Shown here: piece by piece, positions 35,066-42,611 of the stretch
How positions within the stretch are numbered: the first letter of the stretch is position 1
Layout: every line of letters starts with the position of its first letter
Source: UBA10438 sp044238605
Lineage (GTDB): Bacteria > Bacteroidota > Ignavibacteria > Kapaibacteriales > Kapaibacteriaceae
Reading direction: 5' to 3'
NCBI GenBank assembly: GCA_044238605.1
Contig: JBIICY010000007.1
Location: 1-64,000, forward strand
DNA length: 64,000 bases
The notes under the pieces: model-generated
Databases searched by the model: none
Told to the model about the DNA's origin: nothing
Seen by the model: the letters and a program-made list of their open reading frames with translations, nothing else
Program-made: the position numbers and the translations under genes

Positions 35066-35470
35066 CTATCGAGGTTCCCAGCCCTCTCCCTCACACGGGG
35101 GAGCATCTGGACGCACGACGTGCTCGTCCATCACCGAACACAGCTGATTTGTTGGATTGAAGTGTCTGCATGCCCCACAGAGCGAGCCATCCTCGATCTG
35201 TTCTACAGCATCATTAAACCGCTGATACTGCATCCATGCTGGATAGATGCCGAGCCCCCAGATGCTGATCATGGCAAACCACCACGTGATCGTTGCAGTG
35301 GTGTAGTTGCTGAGCATCATCGAGATCAGTCCAAGTATGGCAACACGGATCATTGCTGCCGATAGAATTGAACCAGTGGTGTAATACGGACGATCTTTAC
35401 TGTCGCTTGGCGGGTTCATGCGCAGAAGAAGGAGATCTACAAATCTGTCGTCTCGATCACGATGCTTCAT
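35066..35470 (-). CDS. Small membrane protein with C-terminal Cys cluster
   Basis: The protein has 134 residues from the ATG at 35470, which overlaps the glycosyltransferase stop (ATGA). A longer in-frame reading to 35746 is only the antisense-like overlap with the glycosyltransferase frame. Two membrane segments (about 30-50 and 53-75) are followed by a cytosolic tail with CGACRHFNPTNQLC and a further Cys in PPCEGEGW, which could bind zinc or iron-sulfur. It is unrecognised. It is probably co-transcribed with the glycosyltransferase. Confidence 0.72.
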   Translation of the reverse strand: MKHRDRDDRFVDLLLLRMNPPSDSKDRPYYTTGSILSAAMIRVAILGLISMMLSNYTTATITWWFAMISIWGLGIYPAWMQYQRFNDAVEQIEDGSLCGACRHFNPTNQLCSVMDEHVVRPDAPPCEGEGWEPR

Positions 35471-36630
35471 GCCGACCCTTCCTTTCGAGAATATGCACGG
35501 CCTTTCCATGCCGAACCAGAACGAGAATATGCCCACCGAACAGAATTGAGACAGATCGTCACACACCAGAGTGCGGTAAGGGGCTGAACCAGCGCATGCC
35601 AGGCAGGCATTGAGAACCGAAGGCTTACAACCAGCCGGATGAGCATGCCGGCAGCAACGGCATAGACGAACAACGCTGCAGAAAGATGTTCGGACCTCAT
35701 GAGCGCAACGACTGTTAGCACGATCGGAGCGATATAGAGCGCACACTGCTGCACAATAAAGGCCAGCATTTGTGCAAGGTTGTAGCGCATTGCCGGGAAC
35801 AAGTTCTTTGAGAATCCGCGTGTGACCTCTGCAGCAGAGGTATACATGTGGCAGTCAACAGCATCTGTTCCGTCGATGAGTGCAAACGGCAGTTTCTGCG
35901 ATGCAGCAGCCTTTGACAGAAACACATCCTCAACCAACGAATACTTCACGCAATGATGACCTCCGATTGCTTTGTAGCCCTCTCGTGTGAAGGCAATAAA
36001 CTGACCAATTGCAGCGGTCGGAGTGGTCTTTGTTCCTACACGTCGGATGTTTAACCACGTTGCAAAAAAGATTAAATGCACCATTGGAATCACCGCATGC
36101 TCCGCAAATGACGTAAGCGTCTGACGTGGCACGAGTGAAAGCATCGATAGGTTGTGCTGCTTCATGAATGCAACACTGCGTGCTAGAGCGCCGCGATGGT
36201 GCACAGTATCGGCGTCGGTAAAGATTAGAACATCGCCAGTAGCATGCAGTGAGAGATTGTGACACGCCCAAGATTTACCAACCCAGCCTTGCGGAAGGGA
36301 CGTACCTTGAAGTACTCTCAGGTTGGGGTATTCACGAGAGAGTTCATTGAGGATGCTTCCTGTGGAATCATCTGACTGGTCATCAAGCACGATGACTTCA
36401 AGGTCTGCAATCTCCTGTTCGCATAACGATCGGACGCAGGACTCAATGCAGCGCTCCTCATTTCGGGCAGGAATCAACACCGAAACTCTGCACCCTGGAT
36501 CTTCTGCAGCACGCGGCAGGCTGGCTGCACGGCGCGTGTTGATCACAGCAAATCCAAGGAACACAGTGGCCATCCCGGCGATCGTGAAGGCGGCAAACGT
36601 AAGCGGTTGTAAAAGTTGTTCAAGTGGCAT
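35467..36630 (-). CDS. Family 2 glycosyltransferase, probably carotenoid-modifying (CruC/CrtQ type)
   Basis: The protein has 387 residues. An N-terminal membrane segment (about 10-30) is followed by the GT-A fold: VSVLIPARNEERCIESCVRSL, VIVLDDQSDDSTG, the DxD-type FTDADTVH, and the acceptor motif EDV with GF..N. Three further membrane helices lie at the C-terminus. This is the layout of chlorobactene/diaponeurosporenoate glycosyltransferases. Its divergent neighbour is a carotenoid 1,2-hydratase, which makes the hydroxyl that such an enzyme would glycosylate. The substrate assignment is inference from that pairing. Confidence 0.75.
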   Translation of the reverse strand: MPLEQLLQPLTFAAFTIAGMATVFLGFAVINTRRAASLPRAAEDPGCRVSVLIPARNEERCIESCVRSLCEQEIADLEVIVLDDQSDDSTGSILNELSREYPNLRVLQGTSLPQGWVGKSWACHNLSLHATGDVLIFTDADTVHHRGALARSVAFMKQHNLSMLSLVPRQTLTSFAEHAVIPMVHLIFFATWLNIRRVGTKTTPTAAIGQFIAFTREGYKAIGGHHCVKYSLVEDVFLSKAAASQKLPFALIDGTDAVDCHMYTSAAEVTRGFSKNLFPAMRYNLAQMLAFIVQQCALYIAPIVLTVVALMRSEHLSAALFVYAVAAGMLIRLVVSLRFSMPAWHALVQPLTALWCVTICLNSVRWAYSRSGSAWKGRAYSRKEGSA

Positions 36631-36661
36631 CGCCTCGAAGCTACGAACCAGTCAGTTTCGG

Positions 36662-36669
36662 TACTTTTG
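36662..36669 (+). promoter_or_regulatory. Candidate -7 box (TACTTTTG) for the carotenoid hydratase operon
   Basis: This is an exact TAnnTTTG match inside the divergent gap. It predicts a start about 36674 and a 19-nt leader to the ATG at 36693, which argues against the upstream GTG at 36624 as the hydratase start. Confidence 0.45.
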
Positions 36670-36692
36670 ACGTCACGGCAAATGTTGTACAC

Positions 36693-37703
36693 ATGCAAGT
36701 AGTATCAGGAATACCAAACAATGGATGTCATGCCATCTCGGGCCCAGGAGCCTATGAATGGTGGTATGCAGATGTGCTTTCCGACAACGGAGAGTGGGGC
36801 ATCGTTGTAATTCTGTTTCGCGGTATGCCCATGTCTCCGACGTATCTCAAGAATCCTGAATCCATGATGGCTGGATGTGCCGTGAGCATTTATCATCGTG
36901 GAACACGAATTGCCTTCTCCTTCAGCGAACAACCGCTTTCGCAGGCCACGTATGAAGAGCATCGCGTAGACGTTGCTATGAAGGGGGCTCGGCTCCACAT
37001 TGCTGAAGATGGAGCATTACACGTCCATGCTAGTGTGCCGTGTGATGCAGACGGACGCTCCGTCTGTGTAGATCTTCAGACAGCGCCGTTAGATCTGGTT
37101 ACGGCGAAGCCGGCCGAGATCGACGATGTTCACGCATGGGTGCTTGCAGCACCGCGTGTACAAGCTCGTGCTGCATTCACGATACTGGAGCGGGACGAGG
37201 CAGTCTGTGATGTTGCATTTGATGCTGTGCTCTATCACGACCACAATCTTGGGAAGCGCGCAATGCACCATGATTATCGGGACTGGTATTGGGGCAGAGT
37301 ACACACAGACGCGACAACGTATGTGTTTCTCGCGACGCCCCGGTCTGCAGATTCTTGCGCTCATGTCTATGAGATCAGTCCAGCAGGCGCGGTAACACCC
37401 TGGAGTCAGGTGGAGATTATCTACAGCGAACCAACGGTGACAATGATGGGGCTCGTCTGCAAGAAGAAGATCACTCTGCGTGGACGCAGTGGTGAGGGTG
37501 CTACGCAGCAGCTGGAGTGCCGAAATACCACAGCATGCGAGGATGGCCCATTTTACCAGCGATACATCAGTGAGTGGTTACTCAACGGAACCCCATGCGG
37601 ACAGGGTATGTCCGAGTACATGGATGTTGCACGTATGGAGTCTGCCTGGATACGGCCATTCCTGCGTCTGCCACTTCTTTCATTATCCGGCCATCAGAAG
37701 TAA
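36693..37703 (+). CDS. crtC: Carotenoid 1,2-hydratase (CrtC family)
   Basis: The protein has 336 residues. The N-terminal GPGAYEWWYADVLSDNGEW, then VILFRGMPMSPTYL, and the later LYHDHNLGKRAMHHDYRDWYWGR (split here at GKR) match the CrtC/hydroxyneurosporene synthase family, which adds water to the psi end group of acyclic carotenoids. I chose the ATG at 36693 because a GTG start at 36624 would overlap the divergent glycosyltransferase start and place the start codon upstream of the promoter box. TAATG coupling to mutL follows. It suggests tertiary-hydroxylated carotenoids, later glycosylated. Confidence 0.82.
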   Translation: MQVVSGIPNNGCHAISGPGAYEWWYADVLSDNGEWGIVVILFRGMPMSPTYLKNPESMMAGCAVSIYHRGTRIAFSFSEQPLSQATYEEHRVDVAMKGARLHIAEDGALHVHASVPCDADGRSVCVDLQTAPLDLVTAKPAEIDDVHAWVLAAPRVQARAAFTILERDEAVCDVAFDAVLYHDHNLGKRAMHHDYRDWYWGRVHTDATTYVFLATPRSADSCAHVYEISPAGAVTPWSQVEIIYSEPTVTMMGLVCKKKITLRGRSGEGATQQLECRNTTACEDGPFYQRYISEWLLNGTPCGQGMSEYMDVARMESAWIRPFLRLPLLSLSGHQK

Positions 37704-39496
37704 TGCACGACCCTGTTATTAGAATTCTACCCGAGCACCTTGCCAATCAGATCGCCGCGGGAGAAGTTGTTCAGCGTCCAGAATCGGTGGTCAAGGAGCT
37801 TGTCGAAAATGCCATTGACGCTGGAGCAACCAGTGTAACCGTCGTTGTCCAGGAAGGGGGCTTGCGCTCCATTCACGTTGTCGATAACGGTGTGGGAATG
37901 GCCAAGGCAGACCTTGAGTTGTCGGTTGTGCGGCATGCAACGAGTAAGATCGCGAGTGAGGCAGACCTACATGCGATAAGCACACTGGGCTTTCGAGGTG
38001 AAGCTCTGGCCTCGATCGCTGCGGTGGCAGAAGTAGAGATCGCCACTGCCAAAGAGCACGAACCACATGGGTGGACACTCTACAGTAAGCCAGGGCAGGT
38101 ACCTACATGTAAACCGTCGGCTTCACGAGCAGGCACGTCTATCCACGTGCTAAACTTGTTTGCAAATGTGCCGGCACGACGCAAGTTTCTCAAATCGCCC
38201 CTTACGGAGTTTCGGCATATCACGGAGACACTCCAGAAGCTTGCCGTTGCACGTCCAGACATCCGGTTCGTATTGTATGATGGCCAATCTGTTGTTCTGG
38301 ACCTCCATGCAGAAGAGCCACTTGAGAGGATGGTCCATGTGTTGAGGAATGCACATGCATCTGATCTTATTCCAGTTGAACATGCAGAGCAGGGCATATG
38401 GGTAAAGGGATATGTTGGTGGACCACAGGCCGCTCGCAAAAACCGCAATGGACAGTTCCTGTTTTTGAATGGCCGTACGATCCAGAGTAAGTCTCTTTCC
38501 TTTGCCATACAGCAGTGTTATGAGCATGTACTTTCAGCGGGCCATTTCCCATCATTTGCGATGTGGATCGACATCGATCCAGAGCGCATTGACGTTAACA
38601 TTCATCCCCAGAAACACGAAGTGAAGTTCGACGATGAGCGGGCCGTGTTCCTTCTCGTGCAGCATGCGGTTACCACAGCTCTTGCCTCAGCAATGCTTAT
38701 CCCGGATGTTGGGTCGTTTATTCCTCTAGCCCAGACTCCGCTGCAGTCGTTAGCAGGTTCTGCACCAAGCACTGTGGCAGTAAACAGGTTTACGGGCGAG
38801 ATACTGGAACGTTCTCCGACTGGGGCGAGCTCTCAGAGAACAGTACCGTACATGCCTGCTACTCCTGCAGAACGCCCTGTTTCGGGGGCAATGCATGCAG
38901 CGTATGCTCAGCTCTTTGTTGATGAGTCTGAGGAAGTCGGACCGCGAGTGTTGTTTCTTGACCGTGGGATAGCGTTCTGCCGTCATGAAGACGGGATCAT
39001 GGCACTACGGGTGTTTGCAGCCATGGAACGCGTGTTCTACGAACAGATGATAGACAGACGAGCACAGGGGAGTGTTGTGTCGGAACAATTGCTGTTTCCT
39101 GTTCAGGTTGAGCTTGGTGCCGCCGAGCTCGCGTTGATCCAGGAGCATGCAGATTTTCTTGTCTCATTTGGCTACGATGTTTTTGTGCAGGGCACAACGG
39201 TTACGGTACAAGGCGTGCCGTGGTTTGTGCAGGCAGGTCAGGAGGAAGTGGCAATGGCAGATGCTCTTGAATGCCTTAGCATGATTGCCACATCAGGTGT
39301 TGGCGCCCAGGAAGAACAGATGATCATTCAACTTGCTAGGAAGAGAGCCTATGCCGCACGAAGCAACGTTGCAGTTCAGCATGTCCAGCAGCTCGTGCAG
39401 GACCTACGCAAATGCACTATCTCACATGTTTCTCCGTCAGGCATGGCCACATACACGATTGTTACAACCGAAGAAATAGAGAAGCGGTTACAATGA
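37703..39496 (+). CDS. mutL: DNA mismatch repair protein MutL lacking endonuclease motifs
   Basis: The protein has 597 residues. The GHKL ATPase part (about 1-335) is canonical: IAAGEVVQRPESVVKELVENAIDAGA, DNGVGM, TLGFRGEALASI and the ATP-lid GTSIHVLNLF. The C-terminal part (about 410-597) keeps the fold, but the expected DQHAxxE motif reads RVFAAMERVFYE, the ACHxAx[RK] motif reads ARKRAYAAR and CPHGRP reads SHVSPSG, so the metal-binding nuclease site is absent. The start at ATG 37703 is fixed by overlap with the crtC stop. It coordinates mismatch repair. Confidence 0.95.
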   Translation: MHDPVIRILPEHLANQIAAGEVVQRPESVVKELVENAIDAGATSVTVVVQEGGLRSIHVVDNGVGMAKADLELSVVRHATSKIASEADLHAISTLGFRGEALASIAAVAEVEIATAKEHEPHGWTLYSKPGQVPTCKPSASRAGTSIHVLNLFANVPARRKFLKSPLTEFRHITETLQKLAVARPDIRFVLYDGQSVVLDLHAEEPLERMVHVLRNAHASDLIPVEHAEQGIWVKGYVGGPQAARKNRNGQFLFLNGRTIQSKSLSFAIQQCYEHVLSAGHFPSFAMWIDIDPERIDVNIHPQKHEVKFDDERAVFLLVQHAVTTALASAMLIPDVGSFIPLAQTPLQSLAGSAPSTVAVNRFTGEILERSPTGASSQRTVPYMPATPAERPVSGAMHAAYAQLFVDESEEVGPRVLFLDRGIAFCRHEDGIMALRVFAAMERVFYEQMIDRRAQGSVVSEQLLFPVQVELGAAELALIQEHADFLVSFGYDVFVQGTTVTVQGVPWFVQAGQEEVAMADALECLSMIATSGVGAQEEQMIIQLARKRAYAARSNVAVQHVQQLVQDLRKCTISHVSPSGMATYTIVTTEEIEKRLQ

Positions 39497-40128
39497 GGCA
39501 TATAGCGATTGTGATAGCAGCTCTGCTGATTAGCTGCAGCAGCTCCGTAGCTTTTGCGACGGCCTCTGGTCCAGATAACGTTGATCTCCAGGAAGTATCA
39601 ACATGGATCGAAGGAAGCTACTCGTCTGAGAAGCAGGCCGCCGGTGATTCTACGTATGCGAATGAACGCCTTGAAATCCGCCGAATCTGGCTGGATCGTA
39701 CAGACGGTACCTGGTTTATTGTAGAGCGTTTTGCACCGGATCAGCAAGATGCCCCTGTTGTCCAGCATGTGTATCACATCTCGTCGGTGGAGGATAACAT
39801 CACCGAGATCCGCGTGTTTCAATGGAAAAAGCCTAAGGATGTGGTTGGATTATGGCAACAGACAGAGCGGGCTCGGGATTTTACACCCTCAGATCTCCGG
39901 GTGATGCGTGGATGTGAAATGTACTTTCAACGTAATGCAACCTCATTTTTTGGCGGCACACACGGCACTGCCTGCCCAGGGGGCATTCCTGGGGCCTCAT
40001 ACAGGTCCGTTTCCATGAGCATTGCAGCTCCTTCCATGGCCATTTGGGAGCGAGGATTTGCATCTGATAACAAACAAGTTTTCGGTTCATTGAAAGGACC
40101 GCATTACTTCCTCAAACAAAAGCCCTAA
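39493..40128 (+). CDS. CpcT/CpeT-family lipoprotein
   Basis: The protein has 211 residues from the ATG at 39493, which overlaps the mutL TGA. The signal peptide ends in a lipobox-like LISC (Cys about 15). The mature part follows the CpcT/CpeT chromophore-lyase family along its whole length: SSEKQAAGDSTYANERLEIRRIW split at the Y, DRTDGTWFIVERF, VYHISS, FTPSDLRVMRGCEMYF, FFGGTHGTACPGG, GASYRSV and the terminal FGSLKGPHYF. In cyanobacteria these attach bilins to phycobiliproteins. No phycobiliprotein gene is present, so the function here is open. Confidence 0.85.
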   Translation: MRHIAIVIAALLISCSSSVAFATASGPDNVDLQEVSTWIEGSYSSEKQAAGDSTYANERLEIRRIWLDRTDGTWFIVERFAPDQQDAPVVQHVYHISSVEDNITEIRVFQWKKPKDVVGLWQQTERARDFTPSDLRVMRGCEMYFQRNATSFFGGTHGTACPGGIPGASYRSVSMSIAAPSMAIWERGFASDNKQVFGSLKGPHYFLKQKP

Positions 40129-40133
40129 TTTTG
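40126..40133 (+). promoter_or_regulatory. Candidate -7 box (TAATTTTG) for the SDR gene
   Basis: This is an exact TAnnTTTG match that begins at the stop codon of the CpcT/CpeT gene. It predicts a leader of about 26 nt before the ATG at 40164. Confidence 0.4.
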
Positions 40134-40163
40134 CAGGCGCATTTTTTATCAACTGGCAAAACC

Positions 40164-40979
40164 ATGGCAGCATCGAACTATTATGCATTGATTCTTGGAG
40201 CCTCGAGTGGTTTCGGCAAAGCAGCCGCAATCGCATTGGCAAAGGACGGCGTTAACATCATTGGGGTGCATTTAGATCGTGCAGCCGGTTTGCAGCAGGT
40301 AGAAGAACTGAAGTCGCAGTTGGATGGCATGGGCGTGCGCCATCTGTTCTTCAACGTGAATGCAGCAGATCCAGAGCGCCGCGAAGAGGTGATGAACGGC
40401 ATTAAGGCAGAGTTGGACGCTCATCCCGGATCAACGATCCGCATGATGCTCCACTCGTTGGCGTTTGGTACGCTGCGACCGTTTATCGCTGAGAACCCAG
40501 GTGATGCTATTAACCAGCGTGCACTGGAAATGACGCTCGACGTAATGGCAAACTCTTTGATCTATTACACGCAGGACATCGTGCGTTTGGGCTTTATGGC
40601 ACCTGGGGGCCGTATCATCGGTCTTACAAGTGCTGGCTCTAGCCGCGCCCTTCCTGTGTACGGTGCTGTGTCTGCAGCCAAGGCAGCTCTCGAATCATAC
40701 TGCCGTCAGCTGGCACTTGAACTAGCCCCTTACGGCATTACCGCCAACACAATCCGTGCCGGTGTTACCTACACACCTGCGTTGGCAAAGATCCCAAGTG
40801 CCGAAGCCATCATGAACAATGCCATGATGCGCAACCCGGCGCACCGTCTTACCACTCCTGAAGATGTTGCAGACGTTCTGCGTCTGCTCATGAAGGACGA
40901 AGCAAGTTGGATCAACGGCGAAGTCCTCGGCGTCGACGGTGGCGAGAACTCGGTTGATATGACGTTGTGGACGGTGTAG
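40164..40979 (+). CDS. Short-chain dehydrogenase/reductase, possibly FabL-type enoyl-ACP reductase
   Basis: The protein has 271 residues. NAD(P)-binding GASSGFGKAAAIALA, catalytic Ser in LTSAGSS, YGAVSAAKAALE with Tyr-x3-Lys and the C-terminal INGEVLGVDGG are all present. An unusual insertion after the cofactor site (HSLAFGTLRPFIAENPGD) resembles enoyl-ACP reductase III (FabL) more than FabG. The ATG at 40164 is preferred over the ORF start at 40131. It reduces a carbonyl or enoyl substrate, plausibly in fatty acid synthesis. A 7-bp repeat locus lies immediately after the stop. Confidence 0.8.
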   Translation: MAASNYYALILGASSGFGKAAAIALAKDGVNIIGVHLDRAAGLQQVEELKSQLDGMGVRHLFFNVNAADPERREEVMNGIKAELDAHPGSTIRMMLHSLAFGTLRPFIAENPGDAINQRALEMTLDVMANSLIYYTQDIVRLGFMAPGGRIIGLTSAGSSRALPVYGAVSAAKAALESYCRQLALELAPYGITANTIRAGVTYTPALAKIPSAEAIMNNAMMRNPAHRLTTPEDVADVLRLLMKDEASWINGEVLGVDGGENSVDMTLWTV

Positions 40980-40986
40980 GGAAGAG

Positions 40987-41061
40987 GGGACTGGGTACTA
41001 GGTACTGGGTACTAGGTACTGGGTACTGGGTACTAGGTACTGGGTACTAGGTACTGGGTAC
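40987..41061. repeat. Tandem heptanucleotide array A (10 units)
   Basis: Nine GGTACTG/GGTACTA units in near-perfect alternation follow a leading GGGACTG, with a partial GGTAC at the end. They lie 8 bp after the SDR stop codon. Confidence 0.95.
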
Positions 41062-41073
41062 GGACTACGTAAA

Positions 41074-41252
41074 CTCGCTGCTCGCTGTTCGCTGCTCACT
41101 GTTCGCTGTTCGCTGCTCGCTGCTCGCTGTTCGCTGCTCACTGTGCGCTGCTCACTGTTCGCTGTTCGCTGTTCGCTGTTCGCTGCTCGCTGTTCGCTGC
41201 TCGCTGCTCGCTGCTCGCTGTTCGCTGTTCGCTACTCGCTGTTCGCTGCTCA
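41074..41252. repeat. Tandem heptanucleotide array B (25 units) ending in the cystathionine beta-synthase stop codon
   Basis: Twenty-five consecutive 7-bp units, mostly CTCGCTG or TTCGCTG with single CTCACTG, TGCGCTG and TTCGCTA variants, run without a register break from 41074 to 41248. The partial unit that follows contains the TGA stop (41252-41250) of the minus-strand synthase gene. Array A lies only 12 bp away but has an unrelated unit. Confidence 0.97.
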
Positions 41253-42611
41253 CAAATAGTCCAACACGTCGTGGCGTGTTAGTACGCCGGAGAGGCGACC
41301 AAATTCAGAGACAACGATGATGGGGGATGTCTTGAGCTGCGTGATGGCTGCTTGGATATCTACGTGACTGTCGATTGTTGGGCAGGCGCTGTCCATAAAC
41401 TCGGTTATTGGACGAGCGATTACCTCGCGGTTATTGAGAACAGCGGCCATGAGTTTGGCTTCGCGTACAACGCCTGCTACTGATTCGTTGCTAACGACTG
41501 GTACTTCGCCTACCTCGTAGGAGCTCATGAGTGAGAGGGCCTCTTGCACAGTGGCATGCCCTGGAAGGCTTACGATAGATGGAAGCGTTCCGCGGGTCTT
41601 CTTATGTGCAACTACGTCCCGCACGGTTAGGCGATCGGCAGACAGAAGATCTTTTTCCTGCAGCCATTCGTCTGAGTGGTGCTTGGTGAGATAGCGCTCC
41701 CCAGTGTCGCACACGATTGCTACTACTACGGCATCCTTGGGGAGCCCCTTAGCAAGCTTTAGTGCGGCTGCAACGTTCATGCCTGAAGAACCACCACAGA
41801 AGATCCCCTCCTTGCGTGCAAGTGCTCTTGCCGTCATGAAGGATTCTTTGTCTGTAACGTTCATGATCTCATCGATCAGGTTGATGTCGAGGTTTAGGGG
41901 AATTCGCTCCTGACCAACACCCTCTACAAGGTACGGAAGTGCTTCAACGAGCCGTCCAGTTTCTTTATAGGTTTTGATACACGATCCAACGGGATCAGCT
42001 GCAATTACTGTGATGTTTGGATTCTGCTGCTTTAGGTAGCGCGCAGTGCCCGTGATTGTTCCACCCGTACCGACACCGGCTATGAAGTGCGTTACCGCAC
42101 CATCGGTGTCATTCCAGATCTCAGGTCCGGTTGTCTGCTCATGAATAGCAGGGTTAGCCGGATTATCGTACTGATTGAGCATTACTGCGTTCGGGAGCTC
42201 GTCGCTGAGACGCTTTGCAGTGTTCCAGTAATACTCTGGAGAATTCTGCTGCGCTGCACTTGATACGATCAATACATCAGCACCGAGTGCTTTTAGATAT
42301 CGTACTCGTTCAGAAGATGCTTTGTCCGTCATCACGAACAAACAGTTGTACCCCTTCAGCTTTGCCGCCAGGGCAAGACCGATACCCGTGTTGCCTGAGG
42401 TAGGCTCTACGATCAATGCGCCGGGCTTAAGAGTTCCGTCACGCTCAGCGGCTTCGATCATTGCGATGCCGATACGGTCCTTAACAGACCCGCCCGGATT
42501 GGAAGATTCAAGCTTAACGTAGACCGATGCTTCGATGCCTTCAGTGATCGTATGCAGTTTTACCAGCGGCGTTTTGCCAACGAGTTCGAGTACGGAGGAA
42601 TAGACGTTCAT
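41250..42611 (-). CDS. cbs: Cystathionine beta-synthase (PLP domain plus CBS pair)
   Basis: The protein has 453 residues. The fold-type II PLP domain (about 1-320) has the lysine in SNPGGSVKDRIG, the EPTSGNTGIGLA phosphate/substrate loop and the GVGTGGTITG phosphate-binding loop. Two CBS repeats (about 335-453) form a regulatory Bateman module. It condenses serine with homocysteine, or acts as cysteine synthase; the CBS tail favours the first. It is the last gene of a minus-strand run with the ABC exporter and aldolase, overlapping the exporter by 4 bp. Confidence 0.93.
   Translation of the reverse strand: MNVYSSVLELVGKTPLVKLHTITEGIEASVYVKLESSNPGGSVKDRIGIAMIEAAERDGTLKPGALIVEPTSGNTGIGLALAAKLKGYNCLFVMTDKASSERVRYLKALGADVLIVSSAAQQNSPEYYWNTAKRLSDELPNAVMLNQYDNPANPAIHEQTTGPEIWNDTDGAVTHFIAGVGTGGTITGTARYLKQQNPNITVIAADPVGSCIKTYKETGRLVEALPYLVEGVGQERIPLNLDINLIDEIMNVTDKESFMTARALARKEGIFCGGSSGMNVAAALKLAKGLPKDAVVVAIVCDTGERYLTKHHSDEWLQEKDLLSADRLTVRDVVAHKKTRGTLPSIVSLPGHATVQEALSLMSSYEVGEVPVVSNESVAGVVREAKLMAAVLNNREVIARPITEFMDSACPTIDSHVDIQAAITQLKTSPIIVVSEFGRLSGVLTRHDVLDYL

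Noticed and set aside
35471..35746. N-terminal extension of the small membrane protein
   Set aside because: The extra 92 residues are Cys/Arg-rich shadow sequence inside the glycosyltransferase gene; ATG 35470 couples properly to its stop codon.
36624..36692. GTG start for the carotenoid hydratase at 36624
   Set aside because: It overlaps the divergent glycosyltransferase start and lies upstream of the candidate -7 box at 36662.
37574..37702. N-terminal extension of mutL
   Set aside because: The first 43 residues are an alternative frame of the carotenoid hydratase gene; MutL proteins begin near the ATG at 37703.
39493..40128. Evidence for phycobilisomes or cyanobacterial origin
   Set aside because: CpcT/CpeT-like and STRR-like features are suggestive, but all housekeeping genes and the LpxC-FabZ fusion point to the Bacteroidota/Chlorobiota group.
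40980..41252. CRISPR array
   Set aside because: The repeats are 7 bp without spacers, so the structure is a tandem array and no cas genes are present.
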